The notes below the pieces were generated by a model. The model saw only the letters and a list, made by a program, of their open reading frames with translations, made no database searches and was not told the DNA's origin. A program made the position numbers and the translations under genes. A stretch of DNA of 64,000 bases from Theobroma cacao. Lineage: Eukaryota > Streptophyta > Magnoliopsida > Malvales > Malvaceae. Below, piece after piece: positions 22,909 through 33,519 of this stretch (its first letter is position 1; every line of letters begins with the position of its first letter). The DNA lies in NCBI RefSeq assembly GCF_000208745.1, contig NC_030856.1, forward strand, positions 11,387,804 to 11,451,803, read 5' to 3'.

Positions 22909-24074
22909 ATAAATTGATTTGTAAAATAAGAATGTTGGATTTGAAAGTTTGAGTAATTGAAGACCATGTGATTTATTGTAAATTATGATTTGAATTAAAT
23001 GGCTTGTGATAAATTAGCATGATTGGCTGAATTTATACCTGTGTTGAAAAATATGAACTGTCTGTTTTGCCTTGATAAATTGGTTAGTAATGTAATTGCC
23101 ATGCTATGCCATTGAGATTTGATCAATTGGTGGATTAAAGATTAGCTACTGCATGGTGGGGGGTTCCGTGGACCAGCTTATTAGAGGGGCACGGTAAACT
23201 CCTTTATATTCTCACCTCGATCGTAGAGGCGCATAGGGTATCTCCTGTGGTGGGCTTTTTGAGTGCACTTCAAGTTAACCACCGCGTGAGAGTGAGACTC
23301 AGCTAACGTCAAGGAACGGCTGTGTGTCAGATGCGAAAACATGTTTATGGGTATAGGACATTTAACAGCCTTGGGGGTCTCAGTGGGATACCTTGACGAA
23401 GGTACCCTCGAGAATGATTTTGGCAGGAGCTAAGTTTTGAGAAATTCACGAGCCTTATTGATTATTTGGTTGAAATGAATATTCGTGTTATGAAAATTTT
23501 GCTGAAATGAACTATTTTTAATTGTTTTTCTTTACTCGCCTTTAGATAGTTTAGATGGTGTCTGTTTACTCACTGGGATTATGTAATCATAATCTCACCC
23601 CTCTTCCTATCCATTTTTCAAGCTCAGGACAGTTTGTTGATAGTTGATTAAGATGAGAATTAATCTCGGAGTTGCATCTTAGAAAGTAAGGGTTCGTAGC
23701 CCTACACCTTCTTAGTCAGTTGAGGGCCCACGTGTCACTGTAAAAGTAATTTTATACTTCAGTTATCTGATTTAAAGTATGTATGAACATATTTAGCTTT
23801 TCCACCATGTTTTTGGCGGGTTTCGATATTTTTGAAAAAAAAATGACGAAAATGCCCCTATGAGCCAAAAAATAAAATTTTATTGTTTTGATTTCGAAAC
23901 GGCTTATGATTTGTTGAAATGTGAGATTTAATAACTGTTGCTCACCGGGGAGATGCGGAAGCTAATGCTAAGCCTTGCGGGGTTTCGATCGGCATTCGGA
24001 GTAATGAGTGCCTATCGAGACGTCGAGGCGGTTGTCACGGGCCCGATAGAAGTTATGGGTCGTGACAATTAGAG

Positions 24075-24086
24075 TGGTATCAGAGC
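24075..24086 (+). promoter_or_regulatory. Primer binding site (Met tRNA) of the plus F1 element
   Basis: TGGTATCAGAGC begins seven bases after the LTR end TGACA, within AATTAGAG followed by the site. Confidence 0.92.
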
Positions 24087-25830
24087 GTGGTTTAAAGATC
24101 AGAGATTTTGATTTTAAAGCTTTGGATTTTAAAGTTTTCGGTTTTAAAGTTGTTTTAAGAAATCCACACTGACATTGCGTGGCCCCGAGTTAGGTTAAGT
24201 TAGGTTAGATTGAATAGGATGAGATGAATTTGAAAATATCTATTTTACTTATTATATGTGATAAGCACAAGAGGATATAAATGGTTATGGAAATTGTGAC
24301 GTAAGCTTGAAGGGAAACCAAACGGTCGAGAATGATTAGTGTAGTAACCTTAAATATAGATGAATAACATTGATCAAGTAAACTCGAATAGCCACCGTGC
24401 CGCGGTGCTAAGAACACTTCATGTCTAGGACGCATGAATAAAATGAGACAGATGTGAAGTTGAATTCATGAGTTGACCTAAGGTCATTGAACTTGATTCT
24501 AAGTTTTGGTAATTGGAGTTTTAAGGTTTTGGAAGGTATCGATATGAATGAGTTAAAGGTGTTCCCTTCGGGGGAAGTAAAAGGCCTAGGGTTCGATACT
24601 TGGTGTATGCGGTCTTGCAAGGTCAGGAAGCCAAGGGGATCGATACAGATATAACAATACCTTGAAGTGGGCCCCGGATGGGGAGGTCACATGGGTGGGC
24701 CTCGAAGAGAATGCCACATAAATGGCTAAGTTACAGGTTAAGTGATCACATGTTGTGAGACATAAGTTTAAGATAGATATCCCTAAGGAAATACTTAAGA
24801 GAAGTTCTGCCGTGGATCTTGTAAAAGCAAGCACTAAGTTATGTGATTATAAAAAGGAAGCTATAAGCTGAGAGTGATATTAGTATTAATATTGAAAAGT
24901 ACTTGAGGAGAATCTAGTTTTCAGTCTTGCAATTTCAAGTACAATTTGTAAATTGGTTAAGGAAGAATGATGTTATATTCGTATGAAATAGTGGAACTTT
25001 ATTAAGGAAGCGTATGGAAAGGCATAAAAGAATATATTAGTTTGACTTATTATAAGAGGGCAAAAGTTGGATGGCCATGAGTGGCTTGTAGGTAACCTAG
25101 GAATGTATAGGTAAGTGTGCAAGGGAGCTATGATCGATAGATAAGGGTAGAACATTAATGATGAGACAGTGTTCGCTGCGTTAGACCTTGAACTATAAAA
25201 TATGGATATGTATCCACCTTATGAATACTCTGATGTGATAAATTCGAAAGACTTTTCGCAATGAGAAAACATTAAAGCTTAAGGAGCAAATGGCTGTACA
25301 GTAAAGTTAGACTCATGACTGACATGTCACATAAGTATGAAGATGGGATACAAAGCAATATAGAGGCATGAAAGATGATTGAGGACAAAGGGATGACTCT
25401 GAGGAATTGTGATACTGCATCGTATTCAATGATCAAATCAAGGTAGATCTTGGAAGCATAAATGGGATTATAAGGCATATACACATATGTGGGGTTGATA
25501 TTATGATCAACAAAAATGAAGAATGATTTTTAGTGAATTAAGATTCAAACTTAATATATGATGAGTGATGTAGGTAGTATAATGATAAGAAATTTTATCA
25601 GAAATTGAACTATGTGGACATAAGAGACTCTAGGAAATAGTCAAGGAGATAATATCAAGGAAATAGGATCTATAGCATGGTTAAGCTGTACGAGATGGAT
25701 TAATATGATTAAGAAGATTGATATTTCATACCTGTGAGATAAATAGGAAGTATGTGGAAATAATGGAAGAAAATACCTCACATTTTCTTTTAGTTTGATA
25801 AGTGAAATTTTGAGGACAAAATTTTATTTT
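24087..25830 (+). other. non-coding internal region of the plus F1 element
   Basis: No frame with protein similarity is seen. The first 150 bases match the same place in the minus F1 element. The part at 24710-24960 matches 40610-40860 in reverse complement (shared CACATGTTGTGAGACATAAG). The part at 25010-25350 matches 60690-61130 of the F2 element in reverse complement (shared TTGGATGGCCAT). So the region is conserved DNA found in elements with different LTRs. Confidence 0.75.
24550..24720 (+). repeat. possible tRNA-derived SINE-like segment in the F1 interior
   Basis: AGTTAAAGGTGTTCCCTTCG is followed by a B-box-like GGGTTCGATACTTGG, then CAGATATAACAATACCTTG. The minus F1 element has the matching block at about 39350-39515, with GGTTCGAAGCTTGG. 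The RNA polymerase III B-box likeness is suggestive only; no clear A box or tail was found. Confidence 0.35.
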
Positions 25831-25844
25831 AAGGGGGGTAGTGT
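25821..25844 (+). promoter_or_regulatory. Polypurine tract of the plus F1 element
   Basis: AAGGGGGGTAGTGT directly precedes the 3' LTR, after TTTGAGGACAAAATTTTATTTT. Confidence 0.85.
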
Positions 25845-28631
25845 TGTCAAACCCTGTTCTATAAAATAATTACGATGTCATTTACATGCTCAATAGAATG
25901 TTTGCATATTTTGGAAGTTCGAGGAATCGTTAAAAGACGATATTGCCCCTAATGGTACCATTAAGTTGATTAAGCCTCGAACTAGTTCAAATAGGAATTT
26001 TAAGGTGAAATTAAGAGTTTCACAGTTCAGAGATGACTCAAAATGGTAATTCGGAGTTCGAGGATCAATTTGGAGTCAAACCAAAATTTTCACTATCTAG
26101 GGGTAAAATGGTCATTTGCCACTTGGGGACAAAATGAGAATTTTTAGAAAATATTTTTTGGCCCTATTTTGACTTATTGGAGTATGATATGAGGTTAGAA
26201 GTGAAAAATTTTAATTTCGGTATAATTTGGAGTATAGGGACGAAATGGTAATTTTACCACATCGGGGGTAAAGCGGTAAATTTTCACCCCCGACACTTGT
26301 CAAGACCAAGGGATTTTTTTCATCATGGAAATGGATAAACTTGAGAAATGTGTGGTGGAGAATTAAAGAATTAAAAGTCAAATATTTAAAATTTGAACCA
26401 ATAAGGAAATGCCATGTGTCATGTTTTTATTATTTTATTATTTCTTTATAAAAGGGAAAAAAAATCAGCCCATTTCTCCCATAGTGATCAGCCAAACTAG
26501 AAGAGAAGAGAAACCAAGGAAGAGCAAACCCTAGGTGGGAAAAATCGAAGAGAAAGTGTTGAAATTCAAGGATATGATCAAGCAAAGGTAAAATTTCTTT
26601 GATTTTGCTAGTGATTTACCTTACCCATGCATTTTCCCTTATTTTCCATGGTTAAATTACATGTTTTCATGATGAAATCATGGCTGGTCAAAATGGGTAT
26701 GGAGAGAGAAAGATGTTGGAATTGTTTGATTTTGAGTTATGTTGGTGTTTAGAGTTAGTTAAACATGTTTAGAAACAAAACACTAAGAAAAGAATCCATT
26801 TCCCCCATGAACCTTCAATGGCCGAACCCTATGTGAAGTGTAGAAGTAATGAATTGATTTTGTGATCAAGTGAATTGGCTGAAAAATTGATGAAATGATG
26901 ATTTATGGTGAGAAAATGGAATGGGAAAATTTTTAGTGATAGTGCACCACAATGGTTGAAATTTTCAAGAAGAATTGTGAGGGTTGTTAGGATGAATTTT
27001 AGATTATTGGAATTGTATTTAGTAAATTGAAATATTAGAAATGAAATGGAGCAATTTGGAGCCAAATCGGACACAATTGTCATTTAATTGGGTAATAGGC
27101 CGAAGTAGGTCAGCACCGCATTTAAGCAGTAGTCGGATAAGTTGTATATCATATCATGCATATACACTGAGCCTGAATTGATTTTCTAATGGTCAAGCAT
27201 TGATGTGGCGAATTATGTATTGTACATTGTGGATAGGTGGTGAGTAAATTACACTGGTAAAAGTACAAAGATTATGCTTAGAGACTGGGATTAGGAGTAC
27301 ATCGACTCCTAGAACTGTGAGTAAACCTATTATCGTCTAAATTATCTAGAGTAGTTTTTATTCAATTTTGTGATTTGTGAAAATTATTTTAAATGATGAA
27401 TTTCTTGTTTTATGAGAAAAATATGAATTTATAAAATAAATAAAATTATAAAATAAATTGAATTTTTTTTAAATTGATTTGAAAATAGAATGTTGGATTT
27501 GAAAATTTGAGTAATTGAAGACCATGTGATTTATTGTAAATTATGATTTGAATTAAATGGCTTGTGATAAATTAGCATGATTGGCTGAATTTATACTTGT
27601 GTTGAAAAATATGAACTGTCTGTTTTGCCTTGATAAATTGGTTAGTAATGTAATTGCCATGCTATGCCATTGAGATTTGATCAATTGGTGGATTAAAGAT
27701 TAACTACTGCAGTGGTGGGGGGTTTCCGTGGACCAGCTTATTAGAGGGGCACTGTAAACTCTTTTATATTTTCACCTCGGTAGTAGAGGCGCGTAGGGTA
27801 TCTCCTGAGGTGGGCTTTTTGAGTGCACTTCAAGTTAACCATCGCGTGAGAGTGAGACTCAGCCAATGCCAAGGAACGGCTGTGTGTCAGATGTGAAAAC
27901 ATGTTTATGGGTATGGGACATTTAACAGCCTTGGCGGTGTCAGTGGGATACCTTGACGAAGGTACCCGCGAGAATTATTTTGGCAGAAGCCAAGTTTTGA
28001 GAAATTCACGAGCCATATTGATTATTTGGTTGAAATGAATATTCGTGTTGTGAAAAATTTGCTGAAATGAACTATTTTTAATTGTCTCCCTTTACTCACC
28101 TTTAGATAGTTTAGATGGTGTCTGTTTACTCATTGGGATTATGTAATCATAATCTCACCCCTCTTCTTATCTTTTTTTCAGGCTCAGGATAGTTTGTTGA
28201 TAGGTGATTAAGACGAGAATTAATTTCAGAGTTGCATCCTAGAAAGTAAGGGTTCGTAGCCCTACACCTTCTTAGTCAGTTAGGGGCCCACGTGTCACTG
28301 TAAAAGTAATTTTATACTTCAGTTATCTGATTTAAAGTATGTATGAACATATTTAGCTTTTCCACCATGTTTTTGGCGGGTTTTGGTATTTTGGAAAAGA
28401 AAAAAAATGACGAAAATGCCCTTATGAGCCAGAAAATAAAATTTTATTGTTTTGATTTGGAAAGGACTTACGATTTCTTGAAATGCGAGATTTAATAACT
28501 GTCGCTCACCGGGGAGATGTGAAAGCTAATGCTAAGCCTTGCGGGGTTTCGATCGGCATTCGGGATAATGAGTACCTATCGAGACGTCGGGGCGGTTGTC
28601 ACGGGCCCGATGGGAGTTCCGGGTCGTGACA
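25845..28631 (+). repeat. 3' LTR of the plus F1 element
   Basis: 2,787 bases, TGTCAAACCC...GGGTCGTGACA, complete and without gap. TATA box at 26447-26454. It supplies the sequence missing in the 5' LTR gap. Confidence 0.93.
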
Positions 28632-29311
28632 TTCTAGGCTATGACCGATGCATGGGCCCAATGGGCATAGCCCAATAAGCCCAAGGTAGCCTGTTTATGA
28701 AATCTCAATCATCATTCCAAACCATCATTTCTCAAACCCATATTGTAATTCTCAACTAAAAAATATTTCAATAACATTTTATAGTAACCCAATACTCACA
28801 ATTGTATTATGCTAACATAGTATCACTCATTTGCCACCTTACAGTGGCTTTAGTAATCAAACATACATATTTGATTTTTTAACATGAATCTTAGTGGTTT
28901 TCATTACTTATACATGTACATAAGCATAAGACTCTTGACCGTTAGCGGAGTGACTCTAGGTGAGGATACAGCTACTGAGATGCCATAGTACCTACCAAGA
29001 AGGCGAGCATATGTGTGCGACTCAATCTAGGTCCCAACTGCCTCCAAAACTGAAAACATGAAGTTTAAAAACATGAGTATAAAACTCAGTGAGTGAACAT
29101 AAGAAGGGAACAAACAATCAATAGGAAGAATTTGGAAATCATGATGCACTTGTTTCAAAAACAATGCAATTGATTTAGTTTCTTACTAAAAACCCCTCAT
29201 TTCAAACTTTGATTTATAACCTCATACTGTTGCAAAACCCAAGATCAATCCATGAAGTTAAATGGGTGAAAATATGGCAAAATCAAGCAAGGTAGCAAGC
29301 ATGGCAGCAAG

Positions 29312-29690
29312 TTTCTCGCTGCAGCGAGATTTAGGCGGCCAAAATAGAAAGTTTATCGCTGCAGCGAGAAATAGTGTCAGTTTGCATATGTTTCAGTTTT
29401 TCTAGCATATCTCCCTCTACAAAAGTTCAATTGATCTGATTTTTGGACCATTAGAAAGATAAGATGCAGGGATATAACTTTTATGTTTATCACTTTTCCC
29501 AGTTCGGACGGGAAAGTAGTCAAAATCATCATCTAATTGAAAGCACTGCATTAGAATTTGAGAGTTTCTCACTGTAGCGAGATTTATTTTTGCTGCAGCG
29601 AGAACCAGGCTAGTGTAACTTTCCTCCAACTAGAGAGTTTCTCGCTGCAGTAAAAATGAACCTCGCTGCAGCGAGAAATAGAGCAACTTA
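29312..29690. repeat. CTCGCTGCAGCGAG palindrome cluster in the F2 solo LTR
   Basis: Six or so sites occur. TTTCTCGCTGCAGCGAGA at 29312 and TTATCGCTGCAGCGAGAAA at 29353 are nearly perfect. Decayed copies lie at about 29563 (TTTCTCACTGTAGCGAGA), 29590, 29637 and 29661. The full 14-base core is a perfect palindrome. Confidence 0.88.
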
Positions 29691-29869
29691 GCTAAAAAGG
29701 GTCTTGTTACATCAAAAGCCATTTTCTTGTTGAAATGAAAAGCAATTTGGGATCAATTAGCAATGCTAACACACAACACAATCACAATTATTTTCATAAA
29801 CTTTCTATAGCACACATATCTATATACGTATATATATATATCCATCATCATGCACACCATCCCATCATC

Positions 29870-30040
29870 ATCAGCTCATGTGCACTCCCTACTCGCACAT
29901 AGCGAGGTCAGCATCAGCTCATGTGCACTCCCTACTCGCACATAGTTGGGTCAGCATCGGCTTATGCGCACTTCAACTCACACATAGCTTGGTCAACATC
30001 AGCTTATGCGCACTTTTACTCGCACATAGCCGGGTCAATA
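29870..30040. repeat. 43-base minisatellite, four copies, in the F2 solo LTR
   Basis: Units start at 29870, 29913, 29956 and 29998, each reading ATCAGCTCATGTGCACTCC-like then CGCACATAG. The other F2 LTRs have related units: several at 57081-57265, and only one or two at 34740-34835. Copy number thus varies between family members. Confidence 0.85.
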
Positions 30041-30795
30041 TCATTACACAATATTATTCATCAATGCGCAACATATATTTATATATATATATACATACAT
30101 ACCAGCATAATATAGGAGCACATGGATTCATCCTTTTGGACATTTCACATTTTAGCAACATCAAAACATTTTATCAAGGGCTTGTTCCTCGGCACACATT
30201 TTTGAAGAAAAGTTGGTTAAAATCATTCAAATGTTTTGTGCAAATACATTCACATTCCCAAAACAAATTTGAAATGCAAGTTCACTCACCGGTCTCGTTG
30301 ATTCTTTAATCGATTCTAACTTCGATTATTGCTTTAAATGGACATGGAGGCCTCGTTGGAACCTATCACACACACACACACAACATCACTACCAACCCAA
30401 TTTGCATAAATACATTTCTAAAAGCTATTTCTTAAATCGAGCTCTACTTGTTATTCCTAACTAGCTTTAAATTACCTTTTGATTAGCTATCTATTGTCTC
30501 TACTCTAGTATCACTAGAAATAAATAAACAAACCTCAATAATAAAACAACTCACAACTCCAATTACTAGCCATTATCAACAACCTAAAATCAATCCTCAT
30601 TCATTACTCACTTTGGTGGATTTGTAGTTGAATTCCTTCTTAAGAATACTCAAGCCATCATGAAAAATCTCTCTTTCTCTCTCTAAACTTCCAATTAGTG
30701 AGAGAAAGTGTTGAAGAAAGACTTTTAAGGGTTTTAAGGTGAGAGAGTGAAAGAGCACAACGGTTCTATGAAAAAGTGCACAAAAGCATAAAAAT

Positions 30796-30796
<1 letters not shown>

Positions 30797-30841
<45 letters not shown>
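30797..30841 (+). repeat. (AG)n microsatellite
   Basis: About 22 uninterrupted AG units, then GGAGGGAGAGAGAG. A shorter CA run is at 30367-30382. The ORFs over it are low-complexity artefacts. Confidence 0.95.
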
Positions 30842-30846
<5 letters not shown>

Positions 30847-32769
30847 AGAGAGAGTTATGGAAGTTGTAAAACAAGCTTCCATGGAGGATAAAAGGAAAGT
30901 GAAAGGGGAGGAAGAAGAAGAAGGAGAAGCTGCTGGAGCTCAGATATTTATGCTTCCAGTTAATCCAAATTTCCACTGAAATTACCAAAATGCCCTTAAC
31001 ATGGTGGCTTTATCTTCCTCCCATCCTTTGTGCAACCTTTTGGCTCTGTTAACACCGAAACAAAGTCCATAATAGTCTAAAGGTACTCGAGTTCATGAAA
31101 CTTAAAAATTTAGACTCGAGATGCAAAATGACCATTTTACCCTTACCATGGAAATTATCATTATTTTTATCTTCCTCATTTATTTACCATCATAAACATC
31201 ATTCATTCATTCCTTAGGCCTATATAGACCTTAATAGAATAAAAAAACCCACTCGTAAGAGCTGACCAAGAGAAATTACGAAATTACACTTGGTTCGCAT
31301 TATTGTGTCTACTTCTAGCTATGTGCCTATGGAGATCGAGATTTCATAGGTTCACTTCTGAATTACCCTTTTAACTTAGTAATTAACCTAAATTGGCATT
31401 TGTAAACTTTATTAGCCATCGTATCAAAATACGGGGTACTATAGTAAAGCTTGGTGGGAGCTTGGGAATTCCACTATTTTTAGTGAGTTGATTTCAAAAA
31501 TCTTTGGTTGAGCAATCAAGGTAGTAGATGTAGGTCTTTGACCGAACCATTATAAATTCTTATGTGATTGTATGCTCTGTTTTTAGTTTCTTATTCCTCT
31601 ATAAATCTTTCTTTTATCTTGCATTTGTCCTCAATTAGAAGTCAATTTTAGCAAGAGCCAAAAAGTGCTATTCACCCCCCCTTTAGCACCTTTACTTGGG
31701 ACCAACAATATAAAGATTGGAGTGAAAGCATAAAAAAGACTTCAGCTCAAGAAGGCTTGGTTTTGCTTAGTTTTTCTCTCTTTTTTCTTCAAGATTTTGA
31801 TTATCAAGAGTTTGGCTTTTTTTCTCTTTTCTTCCTCACTTGAAAATGCTCCCAAAGGGTCTTTTATATAGTTGGATAAGTCATGTAGCCGTTAGAGATG
31901 AATTAAATAAGAATCTAGCCATTAGACAAAAATTTGGAACAAATCTAGTCATTGTTGAAGCTTGAAGATTGACTATATGGCTCCTAGGATCGACTATGTT
32001 TTTTAAAATTTTTAAATTAGTGCTTCTTTATTTAAGTATGAACTTCCTTTACTTGATCTATTTCCTAGGAGCGTGTAACTTTGAAGTTCTGGGCTTGAGA
32101 ATCGACGACCAAGCCTTGGGATCGATTGTGACTCCTTGATATTGAGATTTTCGCGTGCCTACCATTCAAGTATCTACTACTACTCATTAGGATCGACTAC
32201 AACTCCTTAAAACTTAATTTCCCATTTTTTATTGTGCTAGGATCGATTAGCAGTCAAAGAAGATAAACTAAGGCTTTCTCTTCTTGAGTTTTCACACCTC
32301 TTCAACCATTGGATTGACTGGAGCTTTGTCTCCTCAAGATTCCTTGTCATTTTGACTCTTGACTTCAGCTATATCTTTCTTGAGATCAAATGTTGAGTTG
32401 AAAGTTTGCTTGTTGGCTTGAGACACCTTTGTTGTTACGTAGATTGATGATCTTTGAATGCTTTGAAATAATCTCCATCACTTGTGAACCTATCTTGCAA
32501 TTTTAACATCTTAAAAATGAATATTAGAGGAATCATAAACACTCATACTACTAAGTCATTCAAGCTTGTAGACATTTATGAAGTGATTGGGTGAAAGGTT
32601 TATAACTTCAAGAATTCACACAATGAAAACAAACATGCTTGTAATCATGTAAGAACAAATGTAAGAAAGTTAATCATTTCAAAAACTTTTCGAGGATCAC
32701 TTAAGCAAAGGAAATGCAAATTTGAATCATTTTGTCATAATTAAAACTGTACTCATTTTCAAGCTAACA

Positions 32770-33151
32770 ATCTCTCCTTTTTTGATTTGACAAAACCATG
32801 AGCATAATTTGCATTTGAGATCTCATTTCAAGGCTCCCCTTAACTTTATTAGTCTTTAAGTCCTTGTTTCAAATCATTTAAGCTAAAGTGAGAAGGATTT
32901 TGTAGTGATGTTAAACTTAAAATCTCCCCCTTAGCATATGCATCAAGGTTTCAAATTTGCTCATAAACTTTCTCCTTTTTTTTATTATATAAAAAAAGTT
33001 TAGAAATGTGAACATTAAGACACTTAAGTTCAAGAGACACTAAGGTCACAAGACATCAAGTTATGCATAAAGCCATTTAACCGCTTAACTACAACCAAGA
33101 AAGGTAAGCACAAAGATTTTCAATAAACACATAAACCATAATTTCAATAAT
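32770..33151 (-). other. 3' end of Copia-3 interior with purine tracts
   Basis: On the minus strand, CAAAAAAGGAGAGATTG runs straight into the LTR at 32769. Further in are CTAAGGGGGAGATT (about 32922-32935) and TTAAGGGGAGCC (about 32832-32843). The repeated G-rich tracts are the same Sirevirus sign seen in Copia-A. No coding frame seen. Confidence 0.75.
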
Positions 33152-33519
33152 TGTTAGGAATATTAGCTCAATAATGATGAGGAAAATATCCAAGAGGGGG
33201 GTGAATTGGATTTCTAGAAAAATCTTTTCAATAAATCCAACTTTTAAAGAAGGCAAGCTTGAAGATAAGCTTTCAGATTTGTTTTTACTTTAAAACATAT
33301 AAAAAATGATTTAGAAATCAAATTAATGATCAAACAAGTTGAAAACAAAATTTTCAAAACTCTTCGAGGTGAAATGCACAAGTATGTTAAAGTATAAAAT
33401 AACTTAAGGAGTAATTTATAGAATGAAATAAAGTAGGATAGATTTTCAAGAACTCTCCAAATCAAGTTAAAAAGCATAAGTGTTTCAAAGTAAATCAAAG
33501 GTGATTTGAAGAGTGAGTT

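Larger units (their letters stand above)
21277..24067 (+). repeat. 5' LTR of the plus F1 element, with assembly gap
   Basis: TGTCAAACCC...GGGTCGTGACA. A TATA box, TATAAAAG, at 21879-21886 precedes the presumed transcript start. Repeated GGTCATTTGCC/AAAATGG motifs lie at 21530-21720. Bases 22373-22908 are N. It matches the 3' LTR at 25845-28631 over its whole length. Confidence 0.92.
21277..28631 (+). mobile_element. F1 element (plus), complete but non-autonomous
   Basis: Two LTRs of about 2.79 kb (21277-24067 and 25845-28631) flank only 1,777 bases of internal DNA. Flanks TTCCA (21272-21276) and TTCTA (28632-28636) are a one-mismatch duplication. The element has a primer site and polypurine tract but no gag, protease, RT or integrase. 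The PPT context (GAGGACAAAATTTTATTTTAAG, GGGGGTAG) is like Tekay/Del chromoviruses. It must have moved with enzymes from another element. It sits inside the F2 solo LTR, making it the innermost layer of a four-level nest. Confidence 0.92.
21258..31443 (-). mobile_element. F2 solo LTR (minus), interrupted by a complete F1 element
   Basis: On the plus strand it begins TGTCACAGCCC at 21258 and ends ACGGGGTACTATA at 31443, with perfect GTAAA duplications (21253-21257 and 31444-31448). All but the first 19 bases lie right of the F1 insert, at 28637-31443. It matches the F2 LTR at 56191-58768: TGGGCTTAG-like stretch, CTCGCTGCAGCGAG motifs, a minisatellite, and the GATACG/GGGGTACTA end. No coding frame; ORFs at 29878-30309 and 30734-30988 lie on repeats. 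Confidence 0.9.
20326..31707 (+). mobile_element. Copia-A-type solo LTR inside the Copia-3 LTR, itself interrupted
   Basis: It starts TGTTGGCTCTATTAG and ends GGGACCAACA, with perfect ATATA duplications (20321-20325 and 31708-31712). Without the nested F2 insert it is about 1,191 bases. A TATA-like GTATAAAAACC lies near 20896. Seven or more TTAGTCGACTAA-type sites occur at 20501-20775. No internal region or second LTR is present, so it is a solo LTR. Confidence 0.9.
19473..32769 (-). repeat. 3' LTR of Copia-3, interrupted
   Basis: The pieces 19473-20325 and 31713-32769 join to about 1,910 bases, from TGTTGAAGTGTTAGC to AAGCTAACA. The uninterrupted copy at 50957-52746 reads through the junction as GGATATAAAGATTGG, confirming the insertion point. 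Motifs of the AGGATCGACT type occur at 31985-32310. Confidence 0.88.

Noticed and set aside
22260..22967. Long ORFs spanning the run of N
   Set aside because: The frames exist only because N codons cannot stop; the real sequence is LTR.
29312..29690. CRISPR-like spaced repeats
   Set aside because: Short palindromes with irregular spacing inside a plant LTR, with no equal spacers and no cas genes.
29878..30309. 143-residue ORF with repeated units
   Set aside because: It is a reading of the 43-base minisatellite in a non-coding LTR; related LTRs do not keep the frame.
30734..30988. ORFs on both strands rich in Arg-Glu or Ser-Leu
   Set aside because: They are translations of an (AG)n microsatellite within an F2 LTR.
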